Source: Chitinophaga pinensis (GTDB lineage: Bacteria; Bacteroidota; Bacteroidia; NS11-12g; UBA9320). Taken from it: a stretch of 51,149 nucleotides of DNA. A program made the translations under genes and the position numbers. Each line of letters starts with the position of its first letter. Within the stretch, counting starts at the first letter, position 1. Positions 1 to 11,325 of the stretch are shown here, in pieces. Under the pieces are notes generated by a model. The model did no database searches. It had not been told where the DNA came from and saw only the letters and a list, made by a program, of their open reading frames with translations. Where the stretch lies: positions 1 to 51,149 of the forward strand of contig CAMDXE010000003.1 in the NCBI GenBank assembly GCA_945878925.1. Reading direction: 5' to 3'.

Positions 1-2
1 GG

Positions 3-353
3 CCAACATGCGAATACGGACAAGCGAATGCAAACGCAGTGATTATAAAACAATGGGAAGAAAAAGTATTACCCGAAATAATAAAACGCAATAAGATTTC
101 AAAACACCTCACACTCTACCCCAATCCTGCAATAACATATGTAACTGCAGAATTAGAAACTTCTCAAAAAGGTACAGCTACTGTTAGCATTTATTCGGCC
201 ACCGGAAAATGTATCCGCACTAATTCTACAATTAAGATTCAACTTGGCATTAATAAAATAATAATTCCTACCGCCGATTTGGTTCCAGGCATCTATACCA
301 TTTCCATCGAAACCCGTAATATTAAATGGAATGAAAAGGTGGTGATAGAATGA
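3..353 (+). CDS. C-terminal part of a secreted protein with T9SS type A sorting domain (5' truncated by window edge)
   Basis: Frame is open to the left edge; LTLYPNPA...VSIYSATGK...LVPGIYTISIETRN...EKVVIE matches the Por-secretion C-terminal domain pattern. Confidence 0.8.
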   Translation, partial: PTCEYGQANANAVIIKQWEEKVLPEIIKRNKISKHLTLYPNPAITYVTAELETSQKGTATVSIYSATGKCIRTNSTIKIQLGINKIIIPTADLVPGIYTISIETRNIKWNEKVVIE

Positions 354-688
354 TATAAAATCTGTTCATTCTGACATTATGTTAGAAGAATTTTTGTATT
401 GAGTTATAATTTATTTATTCGTAATATGGATGGTGCCCTTTTATTTTTAGGAGAAGATGTTGTCTTAAATTGTTTAATTTAGTGGCAGCTGTGTAAAAAG
501 ATGGAATGACAAGGAGTTAAAGGTTTTAAGAAACAAGCTTTTATTACGGCTCAATATTTTAGCTACCAACGTAATTAAAAAACATTTGCCTACATTTAAG
601 ATTCGGCAATAAACATCTAAACGCAACAGTGAAAATACATCTATTGGCCATTTCTTAACAAAAGGTAGGCTAAAAGAAATAAAAAGCG

Positions 689-2233
689 CTAAATATCAAA
701 TTTAATGCCTTGTGCCAAGGGCATATCTTTACCATAATTTATGGTATTGGTTTGACGGCGCATATAGGCTTTCCAACTATCGCTTCCACTTTCGCGGCCT
801 CCTCCTGTATCTTTTTCGCCACCAAAAGCGCCGCCAATTTCGGCACCCGAAGTACCTATGTTAACATTGGCAATTCCACAGTCGCTGCCAATGGCGCTTA
901 AAAACAAATGGGCTTCTTGCATGTTGTTGGTAAAAATAGCTGAACTTAAACCCTGTTTAACATCATTTTGCATGGCAATAGCTTCCTCCAAACGTGAGTA
1001 TTTTAGAATATAAGAAATGGGAGCAAAGGTTTCTTCCTGTACTATTTTATAATGATTTTTTGCTTCAATTAAGGTTGGCAATACATAAGTGCCCGATTGA
1101 TAACCCTCACCGCTAAGCACTTTTGCGCCATATAGAACATGGCCTCCTTCATTTTCGGCTTCGGCAATAGCATGTAAATACGCATTTACCGCTTGAACAT
1201 CGATCAATGGCCCCATATGATTTTTTTGATCTAAGGGGTTTCCAATTTTAAGCTGTCGATAGGCATTAATAAGTTTAGCTATAAATTTATCGTAGATGCT
1301 ATCCTGAATAATTATTCTACGAATAGAAGTACAGCGTTGGCCAGCTGTACCTACAGCCCCAAAAATACAGGCTTTCAATGCATTTTCCAGGTTGGCTTCT
1401 TCCGATACGATGAGGGCGTTATTTCCGCCTAATTCGAGGAGGCATTTTCCTAAGCGCCCGCCCACAATTTGCCCAACCCTTTTGCCCATGCGGGTACTTC
1501 CTGTGGCCGATATTAGGGTAATTCTATGGTCTTTGGCTAGTTTTTCTCCCATTCTATGATCTCCAATTATTAAATTAAAAATCCCTTCGGGTAATTTATT
1601 TTCTACCAATACCGATTTTATGATTTGATGAACCGCAATGGCCGATAAGGGTGTTTTTTCGGAGGGTTTCCAAATACAAACATTGCCGCATACAGCCGCC
1701 AACATTGCATTCCAACTCCACACAGCTACCGGAAAATTAAATGAAGAAATGATACCTACCACGCCTAAAGGGTGCCATTGTTCCTGCATGCTGTGATTGG
1801 GCCTTTCGCTAACCATTGTAAGGCCATATAGCTGCCTAGAAAGCCCTACAGCAAAATCGCAAATGTCAATCATTTCCTGAACTTCGCCCCAGCCTTCCTG
1901 CAAACTTTTGCCCATTTCATAGGAAACTAGTCTCCCTAAATCGTCTTTTTGATCGCGCAATTTATTGCCAATTTGCCTTATCAATTCGCCTCGTTTTGGT
2001 GCTGCAACACCACGCCAATGCTCGAAGGCCGATTGAGCTACCTTTGCAACGCGTTCGTATTCGGTAACGGTGGCATAGGTTACAGTGGCAATAGCTTGCC
2101 CATCAACAGGGCTATGAATTTGTTTGGTTTCTGATCCGATGGCTGTAATCCACTGACCTCCAGTGCAAACACTTTCGTTAACGGATTTTATGCCAAGTCG
2201 ATTAAGTAAATTTTGAATTTGGATGTTTGTCAT
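689..2233 (-). CDS. Aldehyde dehydrogenase family 7 (piperideine-6-carboxylate / aminoadipate-semialdehyde dehydrogenase-like)
   Basis: [53 protein letters not shown] motifs; ATG at 2233 preferred to the TTG at 2248. Confidence 0.85.
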   Translation of the reverse strand: MTNIQIQNLLNRLGIKSVNESVCTGGQWITAIGSETKQIHSPVDGQAIATVTYATVTEYERVAKVAQSAFEHWRGVAAPKRGELIRQIGNKLRDQKDDLGRLVSYEMGKSLQEGWGEVQEMIDICDFAVGLSRQLYGLTMVSERPNHSMQEQWHPLGVVGIISSFNFPVAVWSWNAMLAAVCGNVCIWKPSEKTPLSAIAVHQIIKSVLVENKLPEGIFNLIIGDHRMGEKLAKDHRITLISATGSTRMGKRVGQIVGGRLGKCLLELGGNNALIVSEEANLENALKACIFGAVGTAGQRCTSIRRIIIQDSIYDKFIAKLINAYRQLKIGNPLDQKNHMGPLIDVQAVNAYLHAIAEAENEGGHVLYGAKVLSGEGYQSGTYVLPTLIEAKNHYKIVQEETFAPISYILKYSRLEEAIAMQNDVKQGLSSAIFTNNMQEAHLFLSAIGSDCGIANVNIGTSGAEIGGAFGGEKDTGGGRESGSDSWKAYMRRQTNTINYGKDMPLAQGIKFDI

Positions 2234-2245
2234 TTTACTGTAATG

Positions 2246-2253
2246 CAAACTTA
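2246..2253 (-). promoter_or_regulatory. TAnnTTTG -7-like box upstream of the ALDH7 gene
   Basis: TAAGTTTG on minus strand, 12 nt upstream of ATG 2233. Confidence 0.4.
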
Positions 2254-2520
2254 GCCTTTTTTTAGTACTTTAGCTTCAAAAAAATAGCATTTATGGATAA
2301 GAGTTTTAGGCTTAAAGCGGCCTTTATTAGTGTCGTTCACGAATCGAAAAATCCAATCCAATAAACTTCCCACACCATTAAAAAAAAATTGCAAAAAATA
2401 GGATTATTCAGGTAAGTAAGCATGAGCCGATATCTTTGAATTTGGCCTGTCCGAATATTAAATACCTACAGCAAATCTTAATTTACTATTTTAAACACTA
2501 AATTCGCCTTTTATTTTAAA

Positions 2521-3324
2521 GTGATGGATTTTATTGCAAATACCGATGTTATCATGGCCCTATTGACCCTAACATTTTTAGAAATAATTTTAGGAGTTGA
2601 TAATATTATTTTTATTTCGATTGCCGCCAATAAGGTTGAGCCCAATCAACGAAAACGAGCCGTAAATTATGGATTGTTTCTGGCTATGTTTCTAAGGGTT
2701 GTTTTGTTATTAGGCTTATCCTTTGTTATTGCTGCTCAAAAACCAATTTTAAACATAAGCTGTTGGATTTTTGAAGGTCATTTTTCTTTGCAAAGCATTT
2801 TTCTGATTGTAGGAGGGCTGTTTTTAATTTACAAAAGCACATCCGAAATTCATCATAAAATTGAAGGCGAAGAAAATGATGGCGAGTTGCGCAAAGAAAA
2901 CAAAAGAAAGCTAACGCTATCAAACGCCATAACACAAATTATGCTAATCAACATTGTATTTTCAATCGACTCAATTTTAACCGCAATTGGAATGACCAAC
3001 GGTATTCCTTTTGCCTTGCCAATTATGATCATATCGGTATTGTTATCTATGGTAATAATGATGGCATTTGCCAATACGGTATCCAATTTTGTCAACAAAC
3101 ACCCGACCATTCAAATGCTCGGCTTGTCATTCCTAATCCTTATCGGGTTTATGTTGATATTAGAAGGTGGACATTTAGGACATTTTTCGGTGGCTGGCAA
3201 CAATATTGGAGCTATACCAAAGGGATACCTTTATTTTGCCATAGCTTTTAGTTTTGGAGTTGAACTGCTCAATATGCGCATGCGGCGCAATCCATCCATT
3301 GGCTCTAACCTAAAGTCAGAATAA
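2521..3324 (+). CDS. TerC family integral membrane protein
   Basis: LEIILGVDNIIFISIAANK and IVFSIDSILTAIGMT motifs; multiple hydrophobic segments. Confidence 0.9.
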   Translation: MMDFIANTDVIMALLTLTFLEIILGVDNIIFISIAANKVEPNQRKRAVNYGLFLAMFLRVVLLLGLSFVIAAQKPILNISCWIFEGHFSLQSIFLIVGGLFLIYKSTSEIHHKIEGEENDGELRKENKRKLTLSNAITQIMLINIVFSIDSILTAIGMTNGIPFALPIMIISVLLSMVIMMAFANTVSNFVNKHPTIQMLGLSFLILIGFMLILEGGHLGHFSVAGNNIGAIPKGYLYFAIAFSFGVELLNMRMRRNPSIGSNLKSE

Positions 3325-3339
3325 TCAAACGTAAAAAAA

Positions 3340-5601
3340 ATGAGCGATACACGATATACCGATGCGCTGAGTTACCATGCCGATGGCCGACCGGGCAAAA
3401 TAGAAGTTATACCTACCAAGCCTACCCAAACCCAACGCGACCTTAGTTTAGCATACTCGCCTGGAGTAGCTGAGCCCTGTTTGCGAATTGCCGAAAATCC
3501 AGAAGAGGTTTATAAATATACAGCCAAGGGCAATTTGGTAGCTGTAATTACAAATGGAACTGCCGTATTGGGCTTAGGCGATATTGGTCCCGAAGCTTCA
3601 AAACCTGTTATGGAGGGGAAGGGCCTTTTGTTTAAAATTTTTGCCGACATCGATGTATTTGATATTGAATTAAACTGTAAAACAGTGGATGAATTTGTGG
3701 CCACCGTTAAGGCTATGGAACCAACTTTTGGAGGCATCAATTTAGAAGATATCAAAGCGCCCGAATGTTTTGAAATTGAGCAGCGCTTAAAAAAGGAATT
3801 AAAAATTCCAATTATGCACGACGATCAGCATGGTACTGCCATAATATCGGGTGCAGCTTTGCTCAATGCCACCGAAATAGCTGGGAAAAAATTAAATAAA
3901 ATAAAGCTGGTTATCAACGGTGCTGGAGCTTCGGCCATATCATGCGGCAAATTATTTGTGTCGTTGGGAGTGGATGTTAAGAATATTGTAATGCACGATA
4001 GTAAAGGCGTTATTAATACCGAGCGAGACGATTTAGATGCCAATAAAACTTTTTTTGCAACCTCTCGCAAATTAACAAGCTTGGAGCAATCTATGAAAGA
4101 TGCCGATGTTTTTGTAGGCCTATCAAAAAGCAATATTTTAACACAAGCGATGATCAAATCGATGGCCAAAAATCCTATCGTATTTGCTATGGCCAATCCC
4201 GATCCCGAAATTGATTATAATCTTGCCATAGCTACCCGTAAAGATTTGATAATGGCCACTGGCCGAAGCGATTATCCCAATCAGGTCAACAACGTTTTAG
4301 GATTTCCATTCATTTTTAGAGGCGCTTTAGATGTAAGGGCTACGTGCATAAACGAGGAAATGAAATTGGCTGCCGTAAAAGCCATAGCCCAATTGGCTCA
4401 CGAGCCAGTTTTGGAAATGGTAAATGTGGCGTATAACGAACGCAACATGAGTTTCGGAAGAAATTATATTATTCCAAAACCCATAGATCCAAGGTTGATT
4501 TATACAGTAGCACCTGCGGTGGCTAAAGCTGCCATACAAAGTGGGGTAGCCAAACAACCAATTACCGATTGGCAAGCCTACGAAGTGGATTTAAAAAGAA
4601 GGCTGGGTATTGATGATAAATTTTTATCACGAATAGCCATTCAAGCACGCAAATCGCCAAAGAGAGTGGTGTTTACCGAGGCCGACAATTATAAAATATT
4701 AAAGGCCGCCCATATCGCCATCGAAGACGGCACGGCCATTCCAATATTATTAGGACAGCGCAAAAGGATTAACCAATTGATAGAAGAAAATGGATTAATT
4801 TTTGACAATATTCAAATAATTGATCCAGCCGAAGAACACGATACTCGAAAAACCTACGGCGAAAAATTATATGAAATGCGGCAGCGAAAAGGCATGAGTC
4901 TTTTCGATTGCAAAAAAGTGATGGTGCATCGCAATTACTATGGATCGATGATGGTTCATTGCGGCGATGCTGATGCGGTTATTTCGGGACTCACAAAAAA
5001 TTACCCAAGCACCATTCGTCCTGCATTGCAAGTAATGGGCACCAACCATATTAGTAAGGTAGTGGCAGGTATGTATATTATGTTGTCGAAACTTGGGCCA
5101 TTATTTTTTGCCGATACCACGGTAAATATCAATCCTACTTGGGAAGATTTGGTAAGCATAGCCCTGTTAACACATGATAAGGTGAAAAAACTGCAAGTAA
5201 ACCCCGTTATTGCTATGCTATCGTATTCGAACTTTGGTTCGTCGGATGGCGAGGAAGTGGATAAAGTTAAAAAAGCGGTAGCCTTTCTACACCTTCATCA
5301 CCCTCACATATGTGTTGATGGCGATATTCAGGCCAATTATGCCATCAATACCCTAAAACGGAATGAAATATTTCCGTTCAGTAAATTAGAAAATAAACAG
5401 GTGAATACCTTCATATTTCCTAACCTTTCGTCGGGAAATATAAGTTATAAATTGATGCAGGAATTAGGAGGATTTGAAGCCATAGGCCCGGTATTAATGG
5501 GCTTAAATAAATCTGTTCATATCTTGCAGTTGGGCAGTTCGGTACGTGAAATTGTGAACATGGTAAATATTGCGGTGGTTGATGCCCACGGCAATACCTA
5601 A
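3340..5601 (+). CDS. maeB: NADP-dependent malic enzyme fused to phosphotransacetylase-like domain
   Basis: Malic enzyme motifs ([24 protein letters not shown]) followed by a PTA-like C-terminal half; 753 aa. Confidence 0.93.
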   Translation: MSDTRYTDALSYHADGRPGKIEVIPTKPTQTQRDLSLAYSPGVAEPCLRIAENPEEVYKYTAKGNLVAVITNGTAVLGLGDIGPEASKPVMEGKGLLFKIFADIDVFDIELNCKTVDEFVATVKAMEPTFGGINLEDIKAPECFEIEQRLKKELKIPIMHDDQHGTAIISGAALLNATEIAGKKLNKIKLVINGAGASAISCGKLFVSLGVDVKNIVMHDSKGVINTERDDLDANKTFFATSRKLTSLEQSMKDADVFVGLSKSNILTQAMIKSMAKNPIVFAMANPDPEIDYNLAIATRKDLIMATGRSDYPNQVNNVLGFPFIFRGALDVRATCINEEMKLAAVKAIAQLAHEPVLEMVNVAYNERNMSFGRNYIIPKPIDPRLIYTVAPAVAKAAIQSGVAKQPITDWQAYEVDLKRRLGIDDKFLSRIAIQARKSPKRVVFTEADNYKILKAAHIAIEDGTAIPILLGQRKRINQLIEENGLIFDNIQIIDPAEEHDTRKTYGEKLYEMRQRKGMSLFDCKKVMVHRNYYGSMMVHCGDADAVISGLTKNYPSTIRPALQVMGTNHISKVVAGMYIMLSKLGPLFFADTTVNINPTWEDLVSIALLTHDKVKKLQVNPVIAMLSYSNFGSSDGEEVDKVKKAVAFLHLHHPHICVDGDIQANYAINTLKRNEIFPFSKLENKQVNTFIFPNLSSGNISYKLMQELGGFEAIGPVLMGLNKSVHILQLGSSVREIVNMVNIAVVDAHGNT

Positions 5602-5623
5602 ATAACAAATAAAAATAACCTCT

Positions 5624-6595
5624 ATGCCCACCCAGCTTTTTGATAGAATTGTTTTAGGCGACAGGCTAGCTCTTGCCAAAGCAATTACCTTGGTCGAAAG
5701 TCAAAATATAGAACACCAACAGGAGGCTAATAAATTGGTGTCGGAGGCCTTGAAACTTAATAAAGCCGCTTTGCGAATCGGAATTACCGGCGCACCTGGC
5801 GTAGGGAAAAGTACATTTATAAATAATTTTGGATCGTGGTTGGTAAATGAAAAACAGAGGAGGGTATGTGTTTTGGCTATAGATCCAAGTAGTCAAAAAA
5901 ATCACGGAAGCATACTTGGCGACAAAACGCGAATGGAAACCTTATCCATGCTCGAAGATGTATTTATAAGGCCTTCGCCAACAAGTGGTACTTTGGGCGG
6001 CGTTGCCCGCAAAACCCGTGAAACCATTTTGTTATGTGAAGCCGCTGGCTACGATACCATCTTAATCGAAACCGTGGGCGTTGGGCAAAGCGAATATTTA
6101 GCCGATAGCCTTGTTGATTGCTTATTACTTTTATTGTTGCCAAATGCAGGCGACGATTTGCAAGCCATAAAAAGAGGAATAATGGAATTGGCCGACCTGA
6201 TTGTTCTAACCAAATCTGATGTTACCGAACCTGCTATATACAATCAAGCTATTTCGGATGTGGCCAATGCCCTAAACTTTATTCCCAATAAATTTGAAGG
6301 CTGGACCCCTAAGGTTTCAAATTATTCAATGCACAATAAAGAGGATGTAGCTGAAATTTGGAAAGGGCTTGAGAAATTTATTGGCCATCAAAAATCAAAA
6401 GGGCATTTTGAAACCAAGCGAAAAGCACAAAAAATCGAATGGCTTAACGAAGCGATTAAAGGCAAATTAGAATCCAGTTTTTTTGAGGATGCTGACCATA
6501 AAAACGCCCTTAAAAACGCATTGAGTGAATTGGAAAATGGGGCTAAAAGTTTGGAAGATATAGCCGCAAAGCTTATTGACGATTGGAGGAAATAA
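5624..6595 (+). CDS. meaB: Methylmalonyl-CoA mutase-associated GTPase MeaB (ArgK family)
   Basis: GITGAPGVGKSTFIN Walker A, AIDPSS, RPSPTSGTLGGVARKTRE, IETVGVGQSE. Confidence 0.93.
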   Translation: MPTQLFDRIVLGDRLALAKAITLVESQNIEHQQEANKLVSEALKLNKAALRIGITGAPGVGKSTFINNFGSWLVNEKQRRVCVLAIDPSSQKNHGSILGDKTRMETLSMLEDVFIRPSPTSGTLGGVARKTRETILLCEAAGYDTILIETVGVGQSEYLADSLVDCLLLLLLPNAGDDLQAIKRGIMELADLIVLTKSDVTEPAIYNQAISDVANALNFIPNKFEGWTPKVSNYSMHNKEDVAEIWKGLEKFIGHQKSKGHFETKRKAQKIEWLNEAIKGKLESSFFEDADHKNALKNALSELENGAKSLEDIAAKLIDDWRK

Positions 6596-6693
6596 TGGCC
6601 TTATGTAGGGTTGAGTTGCACTACTGCAAATTGTATCAACTTAAAGAATAGAACCAGCGAATTTATTTAAACTTCAAATTTCAACCCTTGGTT

Positions 6694-8130
6694 TTATAAT
6701 TTCACGCACACATTTTTTTGTTCGGTAAAAAAATTCATGGCGTGCAAACCCCCCTCACGGCCTACGCCGCTTTGTTTCATTCCCCCAAATGGAGTTCTTA
6801 AATCGCGAAGCAACCAACAATTAATCCAAACAATTCCGCAGCTTAGCTCCGATGCCAGAACGTGAGCTCGTTGAAGATTATTGGTCCAAATACTTGATGC
6901 CAATCCATAAGGTGTTCCGTTGGCTAGGTCTAGGGCCTCTTCATCCGAATCGAAGGGAGTTAGAGTAACCACTGGTCCAAAAATTTCTTCCTGATTGCAT
7001 CGCGAACTTTGGCTTAAATTTTCGATTACGGTGGGTGCAATATACCAACCATTCTCAAATCCTTTTGGTTTTAAGGCTTCGCCTCCAAAAAGTATTTTAC
7101 CACCCTCTTGTTTTGCGATTTCAATATAATTAAGAATTTTTTCGAAATGCTGCTCGCTTACTATGGCTCCCATTTGTGTTTCGTCCAGCAATGGGTTTCC
7201 CACGGTGTAATGGTTTAATTTTTCAAGTAAAAATGCCTTAAATTTCTCATAAATCGGGCGTTCGATAAGTATACGTGAACCACAAAGGCAAATTTCGCCT
7301 TGATTCAAAAAGCTTGACCTTAGGGTTTCGGTAGCGGCTTTTTCAAAATCGCAGTCAGCAAATATTAAGTTTGGGTTTTTGCCCCCTAATTCGAGCGATA
7401 GTTTTTTAAATTGCGGAGCAGCAACCGAGGCTATGTGTTTTCCAGTATTGGTTCCACCGGTAAAAGAAATGGCTTTTATTTCGGGATGCGAAACCAAGTC
7501 GTTTCCAACCTTATGCCCCAAGCCATGCACGATGTTTAGAACCCCCTTTGGCAATCCCGCTTCATTGCATATTTCACCTAACAAATAGGCCGTCATAGGA
7601 GTAATTTCACTGGGTTTGGCAATTACACAATTGCCTGTTGCCAAGGCTGGCGCTATTTTCCAACTCAACAAGTAAAGCGGCAAATTCCATGGGCTAATAC
7701 ATCCAACCACTCCAATTGGGGTTTTTAAAGTGTAATTAATGGCATGGCCATCCATTACATTGCAATCGCTATTAAATTGAATGGCAGCGCTTGCAAAAAA
7801 TCGAAAATTTTGAGCCGACCGGGTTATCTCGGTTCTAGCCAACCATAAAGGTTTGCCCTGATCTATGGACTCGGCAATTGCCAATTCCTCGTTTTTATTA
7901 TCTATGATTTCAGCGATGCGATTCAAGATTTTGAACCGTTTTTCGGAGCTCGTTTTACGCCACAAATAAAAGGCCTCGTTTGCGGCAAGATAAGCCAACT
8001 CAATATCACGCGCATCCGAATCGGGAAGCTGAGCGTAAATTTGGCCAGTGGCAGGATTATAATTGGGTAAATATTCGCCGCTTTGCGCAGCTACATAAGC
8101 CCCATTTATAAAGTTTTGTATGATTTTCAT
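6694..8130 (-). CDS. Aldehyde dehydrogenase, ALDH8A1 / 2-aminomuconate (hydroxymuconate) semialdehyde dehydrogenase-like
   Basis: SFTGGTNTGKHIA, LELGGKNPNLIF, NQGEICLC, WINCWLLRDLRTPFGGMKQSGVGREGG; ATG at 8130 preferred to TTG 8145. Confidence 0.85.
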   Translation of the reverse strand: MKIIQNFINGAYVAAQSGEYLPNYNPATGQIYAQLPDSDARDIELAYLAANEAFYLWRKTSSEKRFKILNRIAEIIDNKNEELAIAESIDQGKPLWLARTEITRSAQNFRFFASAAIQFNSDCNVMDGHAINYTLKTPIGVVGCISPWNLPLYLLSWKIAPALATGNCVIAKPSEITPMTAYLLGEICNEAGLPKGVLNIVHGLGHKVGNDLVSHPEIKAISFTGGTNTGKHIASVAAPQFKKLSLELGGKNPNLIFADCDFEKAATETLRSSFLNQGEICLCGSRILIERPIYEKFKAFLLEKLNHYTVGNPLLDETQMGAIVSEQHFEKILNYIEIAKQEGGKILFGGEALKPKGFENGWYIAPTVIENLSQSSRCNQEEIFGPVVTLTPFDSDEEALDLANGTPYGLASSIWTNNLQRAHVLASELSCGIVWINCWLLRDLRTPFGGMKQSGVGREGGLHAMNFFTEQKNVCVKL

Positions 8131-8223
8131 TTTTATAAAATTCAAAGTAAACCTAAATTTTTAGAATTTTTCTTTTTGTTATTCAGTTTATTCGAATATC
8201 ATTGCCAACAAATATTTATAGTT

Positions 8224-8913
8224 CTGAACACCAAAATTAACATAGCTATTGATGGCAACTCGAGTTGCGGTAAGGGTACTTTAGCCAAGAATTTGGCAAA
8301 ATCGTTGGGCTATCTTTTTGTTGATAGTGGCGCAATGTATAGGGCAGTATCGCTTTATTTGATTCGTCAGAATATTGATTTAAACCATCTAAACAAAAAT
8401 CCTCAGAGGCTTCAAGAAATCGACATCTCATTTCATTATTCCTTGAACAATGATTTTTTTGAAACGTATTTGAATGGCGAACGAGTTGATAGCGAACTTC
8501 AAACTTCGAGGGTAGCCAATTTTGTAGGACAAGTGAGCCAATTAAGTGTGGTACGAGATTTTATAAAATTACAGCAGCAAAAACTGGCCCTCCAAAAAGG
8601 GGTAGTTATGGATGGCCGCGACATTGGTACAAAGGTTATTCCCGACGCAGAGTTAAAAATATTTATGACTGCCGATCCTTTGATTCGCGCAAAAAGGCGG
8701 TTTAATGAAATATTGGAAAAACAAATTCAAATTTCATTTGATGAGGTGGTAGAACACATAAAGCGTCAAGATGAGATTGATAACAGTTTGAATGGGAGTG
8801 CTCTGATAAAAGCCGACGATGCCATTATTTTGGATAGTACAAATATGAGCAAAGCCGAGCAAACAAGGGTTGCCCTCTCGTGGGCCAAAGGCGTAATTGC
8901 CGTGCAATATTAA
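8224..8913 (+). CDS. cmk: Cytidylate kinase (probable non-ATG start)
   Basis: KINIAIDGNSSCGKGTLAKNLAKSLGYLFVDSGAMYRAVSLYL, MDGRDIGTKVIPDAELKIFMTA; no in-frame ATG before the P-loop, CTG at 8224 is the best placed candidate. Confidence 0.85.
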   Translation: MNTKINIAIDGNSSCGKGTLAKNLAKSLGYLFVDSGAMYRAVSLYLIRQNIDLNHLNKNPQRLQEIDISFHYSLNNDFFETYLNGERVDSELQTSRVANFVGQVSQLSVVRDFIKLQQQKLALQKGVVMDGRDIGTKVIPDAELKIFMTADPLIRAKRRFNEILEKQIQISFDEVVEHIKRQDEIDNSLNGSALIKADDAIILDSTNMSKAEQTRVALSWAKGVIAVQY

Positions 8914-8965
8914 AGTTCAGGGATACAGATTTCTATAGACCACTTAATTCTGAATGAGAGGTTGA

Positions 8966-9328
8966 CTAGGACTTGAAATGACGTTTGGTAATTATTTTTT
9001 GAAATAGCCGGCTTAAAATTAATTCGGACAATTGATGATAATAAAAGTCGCCTGATGGTATAGTATTCATTTTTGCTTGCGAAATATCGACCCTAAATAT
9101 TATATGCATAAATCGTATATGGCTTTTTGAAGCCAAATTCCGAATATAAAACGCCAAATCTTTACGCATCGTTTCCAAAAAAATTGGATCTTCGGCATCT
9201 AAAGGTATATGCGAATAATCAAATCCTGTATCCTTGGCCAATTGATTTACAATGCCTTCTAAGATCTCTTGTTTGTCGACAAAAGATGCCAATCCATTGA
9301 AAACATCAAGATTTTTATCCTGTTCCAA
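8966..9328 (-). CDS. Conserved-looking hypothetical protein, 120 aa
   Basis: Intact ORF with codon use similar to neighbours; no family recognised. Confidence 0.6.
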   Translation of the reverse strand: MEQDKNLDVFNGLASFVDKQEILEGIVNQLAKDTGFDYSHIPLDAEDPIFLETMRKDLAFYIRNLASKSHIRFMHIIFRVDISQAKMNTIPSGDFYYHQLSELILSRLFQKIITKRHFKS

Positions 9329-9435
9329 AATGATTTCAAAAGTATCAAAAATGATTCAGACCTTACTAAAATAAATAGATTAAAAAGCGGTCTATAAATT
9401 GATGGATTAGAATGCATAAGTCAAGCAAATCGGTA

Positions 9436-9443
9436 TAACTTTG
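9436..9443 (+). promoter_or_regulatory. TAnnTTTG -7-like box upstream of tag
   Basis: TAACTTTG, 4 nt before the ATG; would imply a (near-)leaderless transcript. Confidence 0.35.
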
Positions 9444-9447
9444 TTGA

Positions 9448-10011
9448 ATGCAGATAGTAGTTAGATGTCCTTGGTGCGAAAAAGATGATTTGTATAAAAA
9501 TTATCACGATACCGAGTGGGGCATACCATCTTATAACGATCACCATCTTTTTGAACACTTAATTTTAGAAACCTTTCAGGCCGGCTTGAGTTGGCATACT
9601 ATTTTAGTCAAAAGAGAAAATTTCAGAAAAGCGTTTAATAATTTTGATGCCTTAGCTATTTCGAAGTTTGGAGCTAAAAAAATTAGTGAATTAATGCAGG
9701 ATACTTCAATAATTAGAAGCATGGGCAAGATAAATGCAGCCATTAATAATGCTAAACTTTATTTAGAATGCGTCGTAGAATTTGGGAGTTTTTCAAATTA
9801 TATCTGGCAATTTACCGGGCACAAAGTCCTCAATAATTCTAGGAATAATTTAAAAGATTTGCCAGCTACATCAGCGCAAAGCGACGCCATGAGTAAGGAT
9901 ATGAAACGAAGAGGGTTTAAATATATAGGAAGTATTACCTGCTATGCCTATATGCAATCTGTTGGCATGGTAAACGATCATTTAAATTCATGTTTTAAAA
10001 AACAGGTATAA
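9448..10011 (+). CDS. tag: DNA-3-methyladenine glycosylase I
   Basis: RCPWCEKDDLYKNYHDTEWGIPSYNDHHLFEHLILETFQAGLSWHTIL signature. Confidence 0.95.
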   Translation: MQIVVRCPWCEKDDLYKNYHDTEWGIPSYNDHHLFEHLILETFQAGLSWHTILVKRENFRKAFNNFDALAISKFGAKKISELMQDTSIIRSMGKINAAINNAKLYLECVVEFGSFSNYIWQFTGHKVLNNSRNNLKDLPATSAQSDAMSKDMKRRGFKYIGSITCYAYMQSVGMVNDHLNSCFKKQV

Positions 10012-10077
10012 TCTATTTTCATAACACGCGTTAAAGTATAATTGAGTTAGAGGGGTGCAAAACGCAGCAAAAAATTT

Positions 10078-10761
10078 ATGAGAAAAACGGGTATTGGACT
10101 ATTTTTATTATTTTTTTGTATAGCATCCATCAATGCTCAAAACTTTATACTAAAAGCAACTCTTTACGAATCGGACAGTTTTACAAAAATTCCATTCGCG
10201 GTAGTGAGCCTTAAAAATAAGTTTACAGCCACCACTTCCGACGAAACGGGTTATTTCGAATTAACGTGTAACAAGTGGGACACACTGATTGTTGGGCATG
10301 TTGGCTATCAAAAAATGTTTATTCCTGCGCATACGCTCTACGACTCTATAAACGGCAAGAAAAAAATATATTTGAAGCGCAAAAGTATCGAATTGATTCC
10401 TGTTACCATTAGTGGCAAGCGGCTGAGCGATGATAAATTGCAAGAATTCAATCGCCATTTGAACAGAAGTGTCCCTACCATTTCGAGTCCTATAAGTTTA
10501 ATCTACGAAAAATTTAGTCGCAATGGGCAGGAACGAACCAAAATGGATGCCATTTATTCGGAACTCATCTTGCGCGACCAGGTAGAAAAAAGACTTCCGC
10601 CCCGCAAATTGTTTTTAATTACTAATGATATGTCGGTGAAGTTGGACGATTTGCTCATCTTGTGTCCAGTGAGCAGTTATTTTGTTTTACAGGCTTCCGA
10701 TTATGATTTTTACTATTACTTCAGCCAGTGTTGGACAGCCTTTAAGCGCCATTCAAAATAA
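10078..10761 (+). CDS. Carboxypeptidase-like regulatory domain-containing secreted protein
   Basis: Signal peptide; LKATLYESDSFTKIPFAVVSLKNKFTATTSDETGYFEL resembles CarboxypepD_reg-like domain. Confidence 0.7.
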   Translation: MRKTGIGLFLLFFCIASINAQNFILKATLYESDSFTKIPFAVVSLKNKFTATTSDETGYFELTCNKWDTLIVGHVGYQKMFIPAHTLYDSINGKKKIYLKRKSIELIPVTISGKRLSDDKLQEFNRHLNRSVPTISSPISLIYEKFSRNGQERTKMDAIYSELILRDQVEKRLPPRKLFLITNDMSVKLDDLLILCPVSSYFVLQASDYDFYYYFSQCWTAFKRHSK

Positions 10762-10762
10762 G

Positions 10763-11323
10763 CTATTGCCATTTTTTGGCTAGGTTTAGGTTATAGTTGA
10801 TGAAGTCGTTTAATCCGGCATCAAATTCACTATTTCCAAGCGAGTTTCCTTGTTCATCCAATACGTCGGCAATAAACCGAGCCTCAAATTTTTTGGGACT
10901 AGTAATTGAATTCAGGTTAAATACATTCAGTATTTTATCAAATAAATTGCCAAGTTGTAGAGTTGGTATGCGCCCACCTGTGCCGCTCGAAACCCCACAA
11001 AAGGCAAAAACTTTATTATTAAATAATTGGATATGCGTGCGGTTTGATAATTGGTGAACCATATTGATAAGCTCTGCCGATGGAAACCAATTGTATTCGG
11101 GCGTCAACACAAAGATGATCTTAGCTTCGTCGAAGGCTTTGAGCAATTGGGCTTGAAAAGCAGTGGGGTTCGCTTTGTCAACGCCTCCTTGATTAGGAAA
11201 AGGGATATCGTAAGCCTTAAAATCGATGACTTGGGAATTGGGAATTTGATGGGATATAGCAAGCGCCAAGCGCATGGTGTTATTATCGGGTCTTGATGAA
11301 CCTGAAAGAATGGTTATTTTCAC
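10763..11323 (-). CDS. NADPH-dependent FMN reductase family protein
   Basis: ITILSGSSRPDNNT and IFVLTPEYNWFPSAELINMVHQLS flavodoxin-like motifs. Confidence 0.85.
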   Translation of the reverse strand: MKITILSGSSRPDNNTMRLALAISHQIPNSQVIDFKAYDIPFPNQGGVDKANPTAFQAQLLKAFDEAKIIFVLTPEYNWFPSAELINMVHQLSNRTHIQLFNNKVFAFCGVSSGTGGRIPTLQLGNLFDKILNVFNLNSITSPKKFEARFIADVLDEQGNSLGNSEFDAGLNDFINYNLNLAKKWQ

Positions 11324-11325
11324 GG

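Noticed and set aside
354-688. Possible small ORFs or gene remnant between the T9SS fragment and ALDH7
   Set aside because: Only very short frames (e.g. MDGALLFLGEDVVLNCLI*); no recognisable homology by eye.
2293-2364. Short ORF MDKSFRLKAAFISVVHESKNPIQ*
   Set aside because: Too short, no ribosome-binding context or conserved motif visible.
3510-4575. Minus-strand ORFs (81, 123, 82 aa) within maeB
   Set aside because: Shadow ORFs opposite a strongly supported malic enzyme gene.
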